From Mesomycoplasma molare (GTDB taxonomy: Bacteria > Bacillota_I > Bacilli_A > Mycoplasmatales > Metamycoplasmataceae): DNA of 64,000 nt. The stretch spans positions 620,001-684,000 of the forward strand of contig NZ_CP103423.1 of assembly GCF_024918955.1 (NCBI RefSeq), in the 5' to 3' direction. Every line of letters starts with the position of its first letter. Positions within the stretch are counted from its first letter, which is position 1. The notes under the pieces were generated by a model. The model did no database searches. It was not told the DNA's origin and saw nothing but the letters and a program-made list of their open reading frames with translations. The position numbers and the translations under genes are program-made. Shown here piece after piece: positions 23,558-34,921 of this stretch.

Positions 23558-25447
23558 TTAATTTACCTCCATTTTTAATCATTGATAGTCTTTTTTAATA
23601 TTTGATACTATCATTTCTTTTTCTTTATTATAGTTTGATTTTAATTCAATTTTATTTGCTTTATATTGATCTTTTCAAACTTTAAGATCATAAAATCCAC
23701 TTTCAGATAATTGTTTATTAACTTCTCTTCTTTTATCTGATATTTCTTTAAATAATTCAACTTTTTGTTCATCTGTCATTTCTTTATTATTTAAAGATTT
23801 TTTGAAAAAGTCTGCTTTTAAAGATTCTTTTAATTCTTTTCATAATGGTTCGTTTTCTTTATTGGATAGTTTAATAACTTTTATAGAAAGTTTATTATTT
23901 TTAGCCATTATTTTTTTGCTAATTCAATATGCTTTAAAAATACTTACTTTATGTTCTTTAGAAAGAAGTTGTAATTTATTAATAAATTGAGTATTTATTA
24001 ATAATATTTTTTCTAAATATTTAATATCATTAGTTTTATTTAAATTTTCGTTAAATTGATAATTAGTTATAAAATCATTAAGATGATTTTTATAATTTTT
24101 TTGTTCTTTTTCTAAAAGAGCCTCTTTGTTAAAATGTTTTTCTTTTAAATGTTTAATATGTTTATCTAAAACTACTAATCTTTCTTTTCATAAAACCTTT
24201 TGAGCTTCATCTTTTGTAGTCTTAATTAATTTCACAATGTTTTTTCTAGTTTTTAAATATCCTTCAATTTCTTTTGTTTCTCTGAAAAATATTTTACTTT
24301 TATATAAAAAGTATACTTTAAATGCTTTTTGAATAGGTCTTATTTTCGTAAATACAACTGAAATAGCTGCTAAGTAAATAATAATACCCGAAATCATTTG
24401 TACAGCTTGCGCATCTAGCTTAGGGTTAATAAGTTGTAAAGTGTTTGACCCTGTTGTTAGAAAAGCATAAAAAATTGACGTAAATATTATTCCAATCGGA
24501 GAGTTAAAAGCAAGTAAAGAAATTGCAATAGAATCAAAACCAATTGGTTCTGGAGATATATCTATTGACATTTTATTTTGTGAATATGTATATCATAAAA
24601 ATCCTGCTATTCCAGCTAATAATCCTGAAATAGCCATAATAGAAATAATTAATGTTTTTTCGTTTGTTCCAGAATATTTAGAAGCATTTTTATTAAATCC
24701 GGTCATTTTAATTTTATAACCAATTGATGTTTTTTTAATAATAAATCAAACTAAAACGGCAAAAATTATAGCCATTACAACTATTAAAATTGCAAATCCT
24801 GTTGTTGTAAAAAAACTATTTGAAAAAACAATTTGTTTTGTTGTTGGTCTATCGACACTACCACTAGGTGTTTCAAATCTATATCCATTTGTTCCGTTTA
24901 ATAATTGTTTAGAAATATAAAAAACTATTCAATTTAAAAGGATTGTTGTAATAACTTCGTTAATATTAAAATAAGCTTTTAATAACCCTGCTATTAAACC
25001 AACTAATAAAGCTGATAAAATTCCTGCTAGAAATCCTACTAGCATAGATATAGCAGTAACTTCTATGGTATTTTTTGTAATTGTCCCTAAATAACTCATG
25101 ACAACAATGGAAACTATACCCGATGCCATCATTTGACCAGGTATACCAATGTTAAACATAGATGATTTAAATCCGACACCAACAGCGACCGAACTAAAAA
25201 TAAATACAGATATTATAATTAAAAATTTATATACGAAATATTGACTTAAAGAAGATCTAACTATTTCAGAATAGACTTGAAAAGGGTTAGATCCCAATGA
25301 AGAAATAAAAATAGAAGCTATTAAAATTCCGATAACTAAAGCTCAAAGTGAACTAAATATTTTTTTTCTAGCTGATACATTTTCTTCTTCAAAAAAGAAA
25401 TTAGAAAATTTTTTAAACATAGAAATATTTGTTTTTATTTTATTCAT
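23558..25447 (-). CDS. ABC importer permease 1 with long C-terminal coiled-coil extension
   Basis: Residues 1-360 are a BPD_transp_2-type permease (FNIGIPGQMMASG near 105, GYKIKMTGFNKNASKYSG near 245 as coupling helix). Residues about 385-629 form a hydrophilic Lys/Glu-rich helical extension, presumably cytosolic and coiled-coil, which ordinary family members (about 350 residues) lack. The ATG overlaps the stop of the ATPase gene by 8 bp. The extension is not separated by any stop codon; only TGA Trp codons occur. Confidence 0.88.
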
Positions 25448-26996
25448 GTTTTACTCCTGCCATTAATAGTCCAATTTCGTTTCTTGTTATATTTTTAACA
25501 TCTCTTTTTTCTGAAATCTGTCCTTTGTTAATAACAACAACAGAATCAGCTAATGCGAATATTTCATCTAATTCATAGGAAATTAATAGAATAATTTTTC
25601 CTGCTTTTTTCTCTTCTAATATTTTGTTATGAATTATGTTGATAGCTCCAACATCAAGCCCCCTTGTTGGTTGAACAATAATTATAAAATCATGTTCAGT
25701 TAGCATTTCCCTTCCAACAATAGCTTTTTGTTGATTTCCACCTGATAAAGATCTGGCTTTAGATTTTCCATCTCTACCACCACGAACATCATATTTTTCT
25801 TCAATTTCTTTGTAAAATTTATTTATTTCTTTTGTAGATAGTACACTAAATTTATTAAACGTTTTATCATCTAATCTTCTGATAATTGAGTTTTCAGATA
25901 TATTAAAATCTAATACTAGACCATATTTATGTCTATCTCCTGGAATATAAGAAATTCCTTCTTTTTTCTTTTTATGAACAGATAATTTTGTAATATCTTT
26001 TTCTGTAATATTTCCTTCATTATCTTTTTTATAAAATATAACTTTACCATTTGTAGGTTTTAATAAACCAGAAGCTACAAACTCTATTTCTTCTTGACCA
26101 TTTCCTTCAACTCCAGCAATAGCCAAAATTTCGCCACGATTTATAGTAAAAGAAACGTCTTGAATTCCTTTTAAATGTTTAGCGGAAACGTTTTGAAACT
26201 CAATTCCTTTTTCTTCTTCTAAATTGTTTTCAAAAGAATTTTTTGGCATCACAACTTTTTTACCAACCATAGCTTCTGATATTTCACTAATGGATACATT
26301 TTCTAAAGAATCGAAATGTCCTACCACTTCACCATGTCTAATAACAGTTGCTTCATCAGAAACAGATTTAACTTCATTTAGCTTATGAGAAATAAAAATT
26401 ATCGTTTTTCCACTTTCTCTAAATATTTTCATAGTTTCTAATAAACCATCAATTTCTTGAGGATTTAAAACAGCTGTAGGTTCATCAAAAACTAAAATTT
26501 CCGCATCTCTATAAAGCATTTTCATTATTTCAACTTTTTGCTGAGTAGAAACCGTAGCATCACCTGTTTTTTGATTTAAATCAAAATTTAAATTATATTT
26601 TTTTTGTATTGTTTCAATTTTTTGTCTAGCTATTTTTTTATCTAAAAATCCTTTATGAGTAAATTCACTACCTAAAATAATATTTTCTAAGTTTGTATAA
26701 GCATCAACCAATTTAAAATGTTGATGAACCATACCAATCCCTAAGTCTGTAGCCTGATTAGGATCTTTTATATACATACTATGTCCGTTGATTTTGATCT
26801 GGCCACTTGTAGGAGTATATAAACCAAAAAGTATAGACATTAAAGTACTTTTTCCAGCACCATTTTCACCAATTAAAGCATGAACAGTACCTTTTTTAAT
26901 AGTTATATTAATATTTTTATTAGCTATTATTGATCCAAATTGCTTTGTAATATTAATAAACTCTATAGCATTTTCTTTTGTTTTTATATTTTCCAT
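25440..26996 (-). CDS. ABC importer double ATPase (nucleoside/sugar type)
   Basis: The 518-residue protein holds two nucleotide-binding domains. The first has Walker A GENGAGKST near residue 43, a degenerate signature VSTQQKVEI and Walker B EILVFDEPTA. The second has the degenerate Walker A GVEGNGQEE near 292, signature LSGGNQQK near 400 and FIIIVQPTRGLDVGA, where the usual DEPT is altered. This asymmetric pattern is normal for RbsA/BmpB-like importers. It powers uptake through the two downstream permeases of substrate bound by the BMP lipoprotein. Confidence 0.93.
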   Translation of the reverse strand: MENIKTKENAIEFINITKQFGSIIANKNINITIKKGTVHALIGENGAGKSTLMSILFGLYTPTSGQIKINGHSMYIKDPNQATDLGIGMVHQHFKLVDAYTNLENIILGSEFTHKGFLDKKIARQKIETIQKKYNLNFDLNQKTGDATVSTQQKVEIMKMLYRDAEILVFDEPTAVLNPQEIDGLLETMKIFRESGKTIIFISHKLNEVKSVSDEATVIRHGEVVGHFDSLENVSISEISEAMVGKKVVMPKNSFENNLEEEKGIEFQNVSAKHLKGIQDVSFTINRGEILAIAGVEGNGQEEIEFVASGLLKPTNGKVIFYKKDNEGNITEKDITKLSVHKKKKEGISYIPGDRHKYGLVLDFNISENSIIRRLDDKTFNKFSVLSTKEINKFYKEIEEKYDVRGGRDGKSKARSLSGGNQQKAIVGREMLTEHDFIIIVQPTRGLDVGAINIIHNKILEEKKAGKIILLISYELDEIFALADSVVVINKGQISEKRDVKNITRNEIGLLMAGVKHE

Positions 26997-27031
26997 GTTT
27001 CTCTTTTCAATTACACTAAATATAAATAATT

Positions 27032-27058
27032 AAAAAATAACCTTATGAGTTATTTTTT
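27032..27058 (-). terminator. Attenuating hairpin between BMP lipoprotein and ATPase genes
   Basis: A 10-bp stem (AAAAAATAAC/GTTATTTTTT) with a 7-nt loop ends in a T run. It lies in the gap between the first and second gene of the operon, a common place for a leaky terminator that lets the binding protein be made in excess over the transporter. Confidence 0.65.
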
Positions 27059-27075
27059 AATCAAATATTTTTTTA

Positions 27076-28434
27076 TTAACTTCTGCTTTCTGATGATTCG
27101 CTGGTTGATGTTGTGGCTTCAGTTGAAGAAGAAGTGGTTTTTCCTGTTTGTTTATTAATTTCTTTTACAATATTTTCTAATTTTTCTTTATTACCTTCCC
27201 CTAAAGCACTTAAAGAAGGTATTTCCAAAATGGTTTTAACATTTGATTTGTTTTCTACAGTAACTAATTCTTTAAATTTATCTTCTGCTTTTTTAAGAGA
27301 AGCATCAGCCGCCACTTTATCCTCAATAGAAGAAGGAGAAACTCCAACAAATCCATCATGATATCCTAATTTTAGATGAGCATTTGTTTTTCCAAACTCA
27401 AACCCAGAAATAATATCTGATTTATTTCCTTTTTTAACAAATAAATCTGTAATTACTCTATATAAAGTATTTCCTAATCTTTTCTCAATAGAAGTAAAGA
27501 AAAGATTTTTATCTTTCTCAAAAGCTTTTGATTGGTCAGTATCAACACCGATTATTAATTGTGATTTATTTGCAGTTTTAATATGATTTAATGTGTTACT
27601 TGTTAAACTCCCTGCAACTGGTAAAATAACTTTAGCACCTGTGGCTACAACTCCATTTACTATTGCGTCTGACTTAGAATCTGAAGAAACAAATCCTGCA
27701 TTTAATTCTAAATTATCTGTATGTAATTTTGTTACTTTAGAATTTTCAGAATTGTATTTTTTAATACCTGATAAGTATCCTGCTATAAAATCAGTTACCC
27801 CAGCTCCAGCTCCTCCAGCAAATGTAACAACTTTTCTATTTTCATCATTAGTTTCTTTTGTTGCTAAATAATCAGCAATAGCATAACCAGCTATTCATCC
27901 TGCTTCATCTGTATTGTAATTTAATGAAATAAATTTACCCGCAGGAACTTTTGAATCTTCTGCATCTCAGTCTATAGCAATAACAATAATTCCTTTTTTA
28001 TCGAAGTTTTCTTTGTTTTTAGCATATCATGGAGCAAATTGATCTCCGTGTTGGAAACCTGTTAAAACTCAAACATTAGAATCTTGTGACATTAAAGCAT
28101 TGTAGCTATCTTCTAATTTGGATGAATTTCCTAAAATATATTTATTATCTTTTCTATCTGCTTGTGATGAATGTTGAGATATAGCTTCTCATAATGATTG
28201 ATTAAATGATTTATCATTTACATTACCACCAGCAGTTAATAAAGTAATTTTTAAATCTTGAATTTCTTTTTTCTCAACTGCTTGTTTAACTTCTGTATCT
28301 CTTGTAGACACATAAGCCTTAATTCCAGAATAATCTGTTACAGAATCTTGAGCACATGAAATAACTGTAGCTATTGAAGCTAATCCTGTTAAAGAACTTC
28401 CTAGTCCCAATAATAGTTTTTTGCTAAATTTCAT
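27076..28434 (-). CDS. BMP-family substrate-binding lipoprotein
   Basis: A 452-residue lipoprotein with signal peptide and lipobox TVISC near residue 27. The body fits the basic membrane protein (PnrA-like) family that binds nucleosides: ITLLTAGGNVNDKSFNQSLWE near residue 70 in shorter form (NDKSFNQSLWE), GFVSSDSKSDAIVNGV and ILPVAGSLT, GVDTDQS. The C-terminus is a Ser/Thr/Glu-rich low-complexity tail. ATG 28434 follows AGGATAGG. It heads the ABC importer operon. Confidence 0.9.
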
Positions 28435-28489
28435 ACCTATCCTTTTTTAATTAAATATCTTTTTCTAATAATATTAAAATATTATTACT

Positions 28490-28495
28490 ATTATA
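28490..28495 (-). promoter_or_regulatory. Predicted -10 box of the BMP/ABC importer operon
   Basis: TATAAT on the minus strand about 56 bp upstream of the BMP ATG. Since this promoter appears intact, the chromosome/prophage border must lie to its right, at about 28.52-28.56 kb. Confidence 0.4.
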
Positions 28496-28566
28496 TTACA
28501 ACAAAAACCGAGAAATGCAAAGAAACTTACAAAAATAAATGAAAATTATAGCGCAAAGGTAAAAAA

Positions 28567-28896
28567 ATGAAAAAACTGGAATTAATAGTTAGAGAATTAA
28601 AAAGATTAGAAACATTAAAATTAACAAAATGAAATCAATTAAGCATCAAAGAGCAAAATAGAATTACTAAAGAGCTAAAAAGCGAAATGAAGCTAATAGA
28701 AGCGGAAGCACTAAAAATAGACCAAGAAAACAAATCAAAATTTACTAAACAAATAAACAGACTTTTTGATGTTACATATAACTGAACACCCGAATTAATA
28801 GAAAGCGCAATTGACAATATCGAAGCAACAGAAATAACAACACCTAGAGAAGTTTTCGCGCTTTTGAAAGATATGAATAGAGAATTTAGAAGATAA
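28567..28896 (+). CDS. Phage early protein, unknown (109 aa)
   Basis: First gene inside the prophage. ATG 28567 follows AAAGG. The product is a charged, helical, coiled-coil-like protein with two TGA Trp codons, ending in Arg-rich NREFRR. No family recognised. It starts a run of five small genes, spaced 17-40 bp apart, that precedes the DNA-metabolism operon. Confidence 0.65.
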
Positions 28897-28925
28897 AAAA
28901 ATAAATGAAAATAAAGGATATAAAA

Positions 28926-29315
28926 ATGAAAACAATAGATTTAACAAATTACAACAACTTTTATAAAAATGAAAATGAATTAGAAACTTTAAAAAGAGAA
29001 TTATACGAAATGGCAAACGAACAAGAGTGAACATATTTTTATAACGCAGATGAGAAAGAATTTAATGAATTTTTTAACCATAATGAAGACACAGGCGAAA
29101 CCTGAATAAAAAATAGTTTAACAATAGAACAATTAATGTATTTTGTAGAAAAAACAAAAGGTTACTATTATAGTTTTTGAACCTTTGCTGAATATAACGA
29201 AAAAACAAATGAATTTTTTGAACGCCCAAAGTTTAATGGATTTATTACAGAACTTTATGGCAAATACAACAAAGAACTTAGTTTAGCAAAAAACTTTGAA
29301 GTTACAAGTGAATAA
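28926..29315 (+). CDS. Phage early protein, acidic, possible ArdA-like fold (129 aa)
   Basis: ATG 28926 follows AAAGGATAT. The product is acidic and rich in aromatic residues (Tyr, Phe, three TGA Trp). Acidic small early proteins are often DNA mimics against restriction, as in ArdA, but no diagnostic motif is visible and this is only a suggestion. Confidence 0.6.
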
Positions 29316-29341
29316 TAATTTTTTTAGATAAAGGTTGAATA

Positions 29342-29701
29342 ATGAAAAAAATAGAAATAATTTTAGAGCAAATGCACGAATATTACGACTTGAAGTATTA
29401 CAAAGAAAAACGAGAAAGTGGAGAAATAGCATGAAAAGAAGCGAGCAAAAAATTACAGCAAGTGTGGGCAAGAATGATAAAAAACAGCAATGAAGCAAGC
29501 GAGCAAAAAGATAAAGAAAAATTTAGAGACATATTAAATACGCATGGGCAAATATTAAGAGAATGAAACCCCGCAACAATAAAAGTGGCAATTAATTTAA
29601 TAGAGAACCAACAATTAAAAACACCTGAACAAGTTACTAAATTTTTACAAGAAATAGAAGCTAATAGACTAAAAACAGAACAAGAACAAGCGCAAGAATA
29701 A
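29342..29701 (+). CDS. Phage early protein, unknown (119 aa)
   Basis: ATG 29342, preceded by AAAGGTTG. It is a charged helical protein with one TGG and two TGA Trp codons. Its C-terminal half (TIKVAINLIENQQLKTPEQV) resembles that of the 109-residue protein (TPELIESAIDNIEATEITTP) and of the next gene, suggesting a small paralogous family. Confidence 0.6.
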
Positions 29702-29717
29702 AAATTAAGGGCATAAA

Positions 29718-30146
29718 ATGAAAAGAAGCGAAATATCAAAAGAAATTTTAAATTTAGAAGTTATGATGCAAGAAACAGAAGAAAAAACCGCAAAGTATAA
29801 AATAGAAGTATTAAGAGAAATTTTAGAATTAGAAATTAAGGTGAAAGAAACAAAAGAAAAAGAAGCAAATTATGAAATAAACCTCGGCGAACAATATCAT
29901 ATATGAGAGAAATTAAACCAAAAAGAACGAGATTTATTTAGCGAAGCGGCAACAACTTTAAAAGACTATGAACATTTTGAAAAATTAATATATGAAGAAC
30001 AAGAAATTATAAAGTTTTGGAACTTATCAACATTAAGAGAAGTGCGAGAAATAATAAATGTTTCAGACTTTAAAGAACCAAGCAAACTAATGAATTTTAT
30101 ACGAGAAAAAGATAAAAAAACAATAAGAAGAAGGGTTGAATTCTAA
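29718..30146 (+). CDS. Phage early protein, coiled coil (142 aa)
   Basis: ATG 29718 follows AAGGGC. Residues 1-60 are a Glu/Lys heptad-rich coiled coil; the second half contains LREVREIINVSDFKEPSKLM, similar in layout to the ends of the 109- and 119-residue proteins. One TGA and one TGG Trp. Function unknown. Confidence 0.6.
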
Positions 30147-30185
30147 AAACTTATAGAGACAAAACAAACAGAAAGGAGCGAAATT

Positions 30186-30566
30186 TTGAAAACTTTGAAG
30201 GAGCTAAATTTATTAAATTTAATAGAGATTTTTGATATAGATAACATATCATACGTCCAGCCCGTAGAAAAGGGCGTGTATTATACAGTACAAAAAAGCA
30301 TCAATAGAAAAAAAGAAGCACCGGACAACCTTAATTATTTAAAGCGGGTGGAGATAAAATTAGACTATGAATGAAGCAATAGAACGCTCGGAGATGTAAT
30401 ACAAAATAAAGCAAGCATTAATTTTTTCAATGTAGAAAAACAAGTTCAAAAAGAATTTTTAGCAGTATTAAAACAAAGACTAGGTAGCAGTTATGCAATT
30501 TTAAAACATAAACTTTTTAACGACTTATTTTATATAGAATACAGAAAATTAGGACTAGCAAACTAA
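30186..30566 (+). CDS. Phage early protein with TTG start (126 aa)
   Basis: The best start is TTG 30186, placed 7 nt after a perfect AGAAAGGAG ribosome site; no ATG is available near it. The 126-residue product has one TGA Trp and no recognised motif. It is the last of the five small early genes and faces the HNH gene. Confidence 0.65.
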
Positions 30567-30661
30567 AACACATTTAAAAGAAACAAAAAGACACCAACAA
30601 GACCTTTAAATTAAAAAGATATAAAAATATACATAAATAAAAAAAGAGCGCCACAACGCCC

Positions 30662-31177
30662 TTAAATAGAATTTAAACGCAATAAGAAAGATTGTAAAAA
30701 TGGAATGCTCGAAAAGATATCAATATTAACCGTTATAAATTTTTCTTTGATAAAAAAGGCGATAAGAACATTCTCTAATTTTTCAACCATAGAGAACTCT
30801 AAATTCTTTTCAATAAAATAAAAGTTATAACTTTGGCCAACATTTTCAAAACGTGAAACAATCTCTTTTGCGCTATTAAAAACCAAGGAAGAACCAAAGG
30901 CAGAATTAAAAAAGATTTTTACAGTTTTAGAATTATTAACCTTTTGACTTTTTAGCGCCTTAAAAAATGCTGATTTAGAACCGTGGCAACGAATACATAA
31001 AGTTCTTAAATTATTTTCATTTAAAAAAAGATTTTCGTTATTTTGATGCTCGACGATATGGTCGACATGGAGATTTAAAGTGCTAAAGCACTGAATACAA
31101 TAAGGCTCTTTATTTAAATGAATATCACGCAACTTTAGTCATTCTTTAGACGAATAAGGAAATTTTCAATTTATCAT
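30662..31177 (-). CDS. HNH endonuclease
   Basis: The 171-residue protein has the zinc-supported HNH module: CIQC, then HVDHIVEH with the catalytic His, then NNLRTLCIRCHGSKS with the second zinc pair. The first 24 residues (two TGA Trp codons) extend back to ATG 31177. It stands alone in opposite orientation between the early and DNA-metabolism genes and shares its upstream region with the RecF-like gene. HNH proteins near phage genes act in packaging or as free-standing homing nucleases; its position away from terS favours the second or an independent role. Confidence 0.82.
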
Positions 31178-31198
31178 ATTTTAATTATAGCGATTATC

Positions 31199-31218
31199 TT
31201 TGATATATCAAAATAAAA
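31199..31218. promoter_or_regulatory. Palindromic operator candidate between HNH and DNA operon
   Basis: TTTGATATATCAAA is a perfect 14-bp palindrome in the divergent promoter region, 20 bp upstream of the RecF-like ATG. The 18-mer TGATATATCAAAATAAAA here recurs exactly at 43204-43221. It may be bound by a phage regulator; AT-rich chance similarity is possible. Confidence 0.4.
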
Positions 31219-31232
31219 GAAAAGGAAACAAA

Positions 31233-32357
31233 ATGAATAAAAAAATAAGATTAGAAAAATTAGAATTATGAAGTTACAGAAGTTTTAACCACTTTTTAAT
31301 GGACTTTAAAGAAAACCCAAGACAACATAACGACTTGACAATTATAGAGAAAGCAAACGGAACAGGTAAAACAACGCTATTAGAAAGCATTAGTTATCTT
31401 ATTAATTTAAAAAAAGATTTAAACAATAAACTAATTAAAAATATGATATCTAATGGTCGAGAAAGTTTTAGAATATTAGGACTTTTTAAAATAAGCGAAG
31501 CAGCAGTGGAAAAACTAAAACACTTTTCAATTAGGGGAGCAAGCGACAAAGAAAACAATTACCAAATAGACTTTGGGGAAACTAATTTAAAAGAATATAA
31601 AAAAGAATTAAACAACTGAATATTACCAACCAACATAGCTCCACTTTTCTTTTCACCCGACTTTTTCAATAACGCAACCAAGAGAGAACAGCGTGGATAC
31701 TTATTTTTGGCATTAGAGAATAAGATTAAATTTTTTGAAAATATCTGAAAACTGATAAACGAGAACGAAATATTTAAAAACGCAGACTTTTTAGAAATTT
31801 ATAACAGCATCAAAGACGAAACAAACGACGTCGTAAAATACGACAAACTAGTGGACAAAATAAAGGATGCACTAAAGTTTTTTACTGAAGCGCATAAAAT
31901 AGCAGAGATAAAATACAACTTTTTAATAGATAAAAAAATAGAAAGCGTTATCGTAGAAAATACACTAAAAAGAGAGATAAACGAGCACCAACAAAAAATT
32001 CTATTATTTAAGTTATTATTGGCAAAATTTGAAAAAATAGAAACAGAGAGCGCGCTAAAACTAAACGAGATTTTTAAGGAACAAAATTTTAATTTTAGAA
32101 TAGAGACCAAAGAAACGGAAAATGGCAAGTGAGATTTAGAAATAGAAAGAGACGGGGTGCCCTTTAATTCTTTAAATACAGCATCCAAACTTTTAGCAAG
32201 TATTAAATTATCTTTATTCTTTCAAAAAATGCACGGCATCGAATGTTTTATTTTATTAGATAATGCTGAAAGATTAGATTTTAAAAGTTTTCAAGCATTA
32301 GAAAAAATATCATTAACAAGGCAAGTTATCGCAACTTTTGTAAAAGGCATAAGATAA
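31233..32357 (+). CDS. RecF/SMC-like AAA ATPase
   Basis: A 374-residue protein with Walker A KANGTGKTTLLES near residue 42 preceded by an SYRSFNHF start (RecF-type N-terminus), a coiled-coil middle (residues 190-275) and Walker B CFILLDNAERLD near 338. Family members load or clamp onto DNA ends during recombination, and phage versions pair with nucleases; here an MBL-fold protein and a VRR-NUC nuclease follow immediately. ATG 31233 follows AAAGGAAAC. It ends directly against the next ATG with no gap. Confidence 0.8.
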
Positions 32358-33200
32358 ATGTATATAAAAAGTTACGGTTCGAGCAGCAAAGGGAACGCTT
32401 ATTATATAGTTACAAACCAAGCAAAAAGAATAATAATAGATTTAGGTCTTGACGTATTAAAGAATAAACAGTCGCCGCATTACGAACACCTTTTAAATGT
32501 AGATTATGTTTTTATATCGCACGAGCACGTAGACCATACTAGACACTTAAAAAAGTTTTTAGAAAATAATTTAAAGGCAAAGGTTCATATCGCCCAAGAA
32601 AGCTTTGAAAAACTATGCTCTAAAGATAAATGATTTTGACTAAATAAAGCAAGATTTTTTTGAACACCATTAGAAAAAGCAGGAGCAATTTGAACGAATA
32701 AAGATTTTCAAGTTACAAGCATTAAGGTGGAGCATAACAGCAAGGCAAACTTTGGATATTTTATAGATTTCTATAACGGAGAGAATATTCTTTATATTAC
32801 TGATTGCGGGTCAATAAATTTAGGACAATTTAAAAATTTAGATTTTAAAGATTTAAAAACAATAATGATTGAAAGTAATTATGATGATGAAAGAGAACCA
32901 ACCGCCTTTAGCATCAAGGAAGAAACGCAAAGAAGCATGGTAGGGCACTTTTCTTATAAGCAAAGCATGAAATTAATAAGTTTTATTTTTAACAAGATAA
33001 AAGACGACGCCAAAAATTATGGAATTAAAGACGCTTCAATAATAGAGAAATTATTATCATTAAACGTTTTTTTAATACATACAAGTGCCAAAGATTTTAA
33101 TAGTTTAAAAAACAAGGACATAAAACAAAATTTAAATTTTATAAGAATAGCAGAAAAAGGGGGTGAATATAACGCAAACTATTACAGAAAAAGAAGTTGA
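32358..33200 (+). CDS. Metallo-beta-lactamase-fold hydrolase (probable nuclease)
   Basis: The 280-residue protein has the zinc motif SHEHVDHTRH near residues 53-62 (HxHxDH), an upstream SYGSSSKGNAYY start and later VEHNS, DCGS and HFS segments that supply further ligands. This layout matches the YycJ-type MBL nucleases of bacteria and phages. Being translationally joined to the RecF-like ATPase and overlapped by the VRR-NUC gene suggests a DNA-end processing trio. Confidence 0.8.
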
Positions 33201-33561
33201 GACAAGACTAAAGAATTTATTAAAGCACCATAATATATCATATAGAAAAAACCATGGGAACATTTTTCAAGAGAGTGGCATGGCAGATATATTAGTTTTT
33301 AATAAATACAATACATACGCTATAGAACTAAAGCGAGACTTTAAAATAAACCCCATTAAACAGTTACAAGTTTTGGAAGCGCTGAAATATAAGGACGACT
33401 TAATTTATTTATTTTTAGACAATACAAACTTTAATTTTATAACTAAACATTTAATTAATAATGATAAAGAAATTTTAAAACACTATGGAAAGGTTCAGAT
33501 TAATTTTTGAATGGAATACTATAAAAGGAAAAAGCGAAAAGAAAATGAAACAACTTTATAA
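33163..33561 (+). CDS. VRR-NUC domain nuclease
   Basis: The small (about 132 residues) PD-(D/E)XK-type protein shows GMADILVF, then AIELKRD and the Q of KQLQVLEAL, the VRR-NUC catalytic pattern D-ExK-Q. The gene begins inside the end of the MBL gene. GTG 33163 directly abuts the ribosome site AAAGGGGG, too close to be used normally; ATA 33169, exactly 5 nt beyond it, may be the real start. The frame continues through one TGA Trp to TAA 33559-33561, overlapping the helicase start. Confidence 0.8.
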
Positions 33562-34921
33562 ATACCAACAAGACGCATTAAATAAGGCGCTTTTATACGA
33601 CCGTTATTTATTAGCATTAGACATGGGACTAGGTAAAACTTTTACGGCGCTTAAATGATTAGAAAAAATTAAGCAAACAAACAACTATAACACCATTATT
33701 TTGGTAGACAGTAAAAAAGTTTTAGACTGAAAGGAAGAAAGCGAGAACGTAGGACTAGAAAATATAGAAGCATTTTTAAACACTAAAGACAACGAAAAAT
33801 TTTTAGACTTTAACCAAGAAAGAAACAAAATTTATATTTTAAGTTACGCAAGATTTAGAAGTATTTTGAAGCAAAATAAAAATTTTAATATCGAATATTT
33901 TTTTAACTTAATAGTTGACGAGAGCCAAGTTTTAAAAGACAGCAAGTCGCAATTGACAAAAATATTATTAAGTAAAACAAACCTTATTAATAAATTATTA
34001 CTTTTAAGCGGAGACCCGATAAGCACTGGATACCATAACCTTTACTCCCAAATGAAGTTACTAAATATTTTTGAAAATGAATTTAAATACAGTGACTTTC
34101 AATACCATTTTTGCAAGATTTTTACAATACCAAAAAAATATATACCAATAATAACGGGATATAAAAATGTAGATAAATTACTGGACTTATTAAAGAGCAG
34201 AGCGCACTTTCTAAAAACAGAGGAAGCAGTAGATCTGCCGCAGAAAAGAGCGCACCAAAGAATAGTAAAAATAAATAAGCATTATTTAAATTTTAAAAAA
34301 GACCATGCGCTAATAGAGCAAGAGTGAAGCGCAAGCGGAAATACCACCATAAAATACTTTCATAACTTAAGACAATTAGCAAGCGGGGTCATAAAAACCG
34401 AGAGTGGCGAATATAAGAAAGTGGACGACGCTAAATTTGACGAACTAAAAGATTTAATAGAAAGCAGCACCTTTAATTTTTCGCTTTTTTACAACTATAA
34501 AGCAGAGCTTCATTTTATTAAAAAATTATTAGAAGAATTAAAGATTAAATATTTTGAAATAAACGGGCAAAAGAACGAATTAAAGGATGCTTTAAATTAT
34601 GATGGTCGCTTTATTATTCTAATACAATACGCAAGCGGAAGCAGGGGCATAGACGGATTACAAAATAAAATTTTTAACCAGATTTATTTTTCTTTAACAT
34701 ACAGTGGCGAGATGTATAAGCAGTCGCTAAAAAGAATACATAGATTAGGACAAGAAAACAAGGTGAATTATTACTTTCTATTGGCAGAAAATAGCATAGA
34801 AAAAAACATTTTAGATTGCTTAAAAAACAGCCAAGATTACACCCAAGAAATATTTAAAAAAGAATTTAACATACAAGACAACCAAGAAACAAAAGAAAAA
34901 GGAGATTATGAATGAAATTAA
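33545..34921 (+). CDS. SNF2/DEAD-like superfamily 2 helicase
   Basis: The 458-residue protein carries Walker A DMGLGKTFTA near residue 27, motif II VDESQVLK near 124, and motif VI QSLKRIHRLGQENKV near 395, the SWI2/SNF2 arginine-finger signature. It is the short, single-protein form common in phages, where it acts in recombination or replication start. ATG 33545 lies inside the VRR-NUC end; the end overlaps the next ATG (GAATGAAATTAA), with Trp TGA and stop TAA. Confidence 0.88.

Noticed and set aside
30640-30665. Terminator between early genes and HNH gene
   Set aside because: GAGCGCC and GCCCTT look complementary at first sight but do not form a continuous stem; no convincing terminator is visible here.
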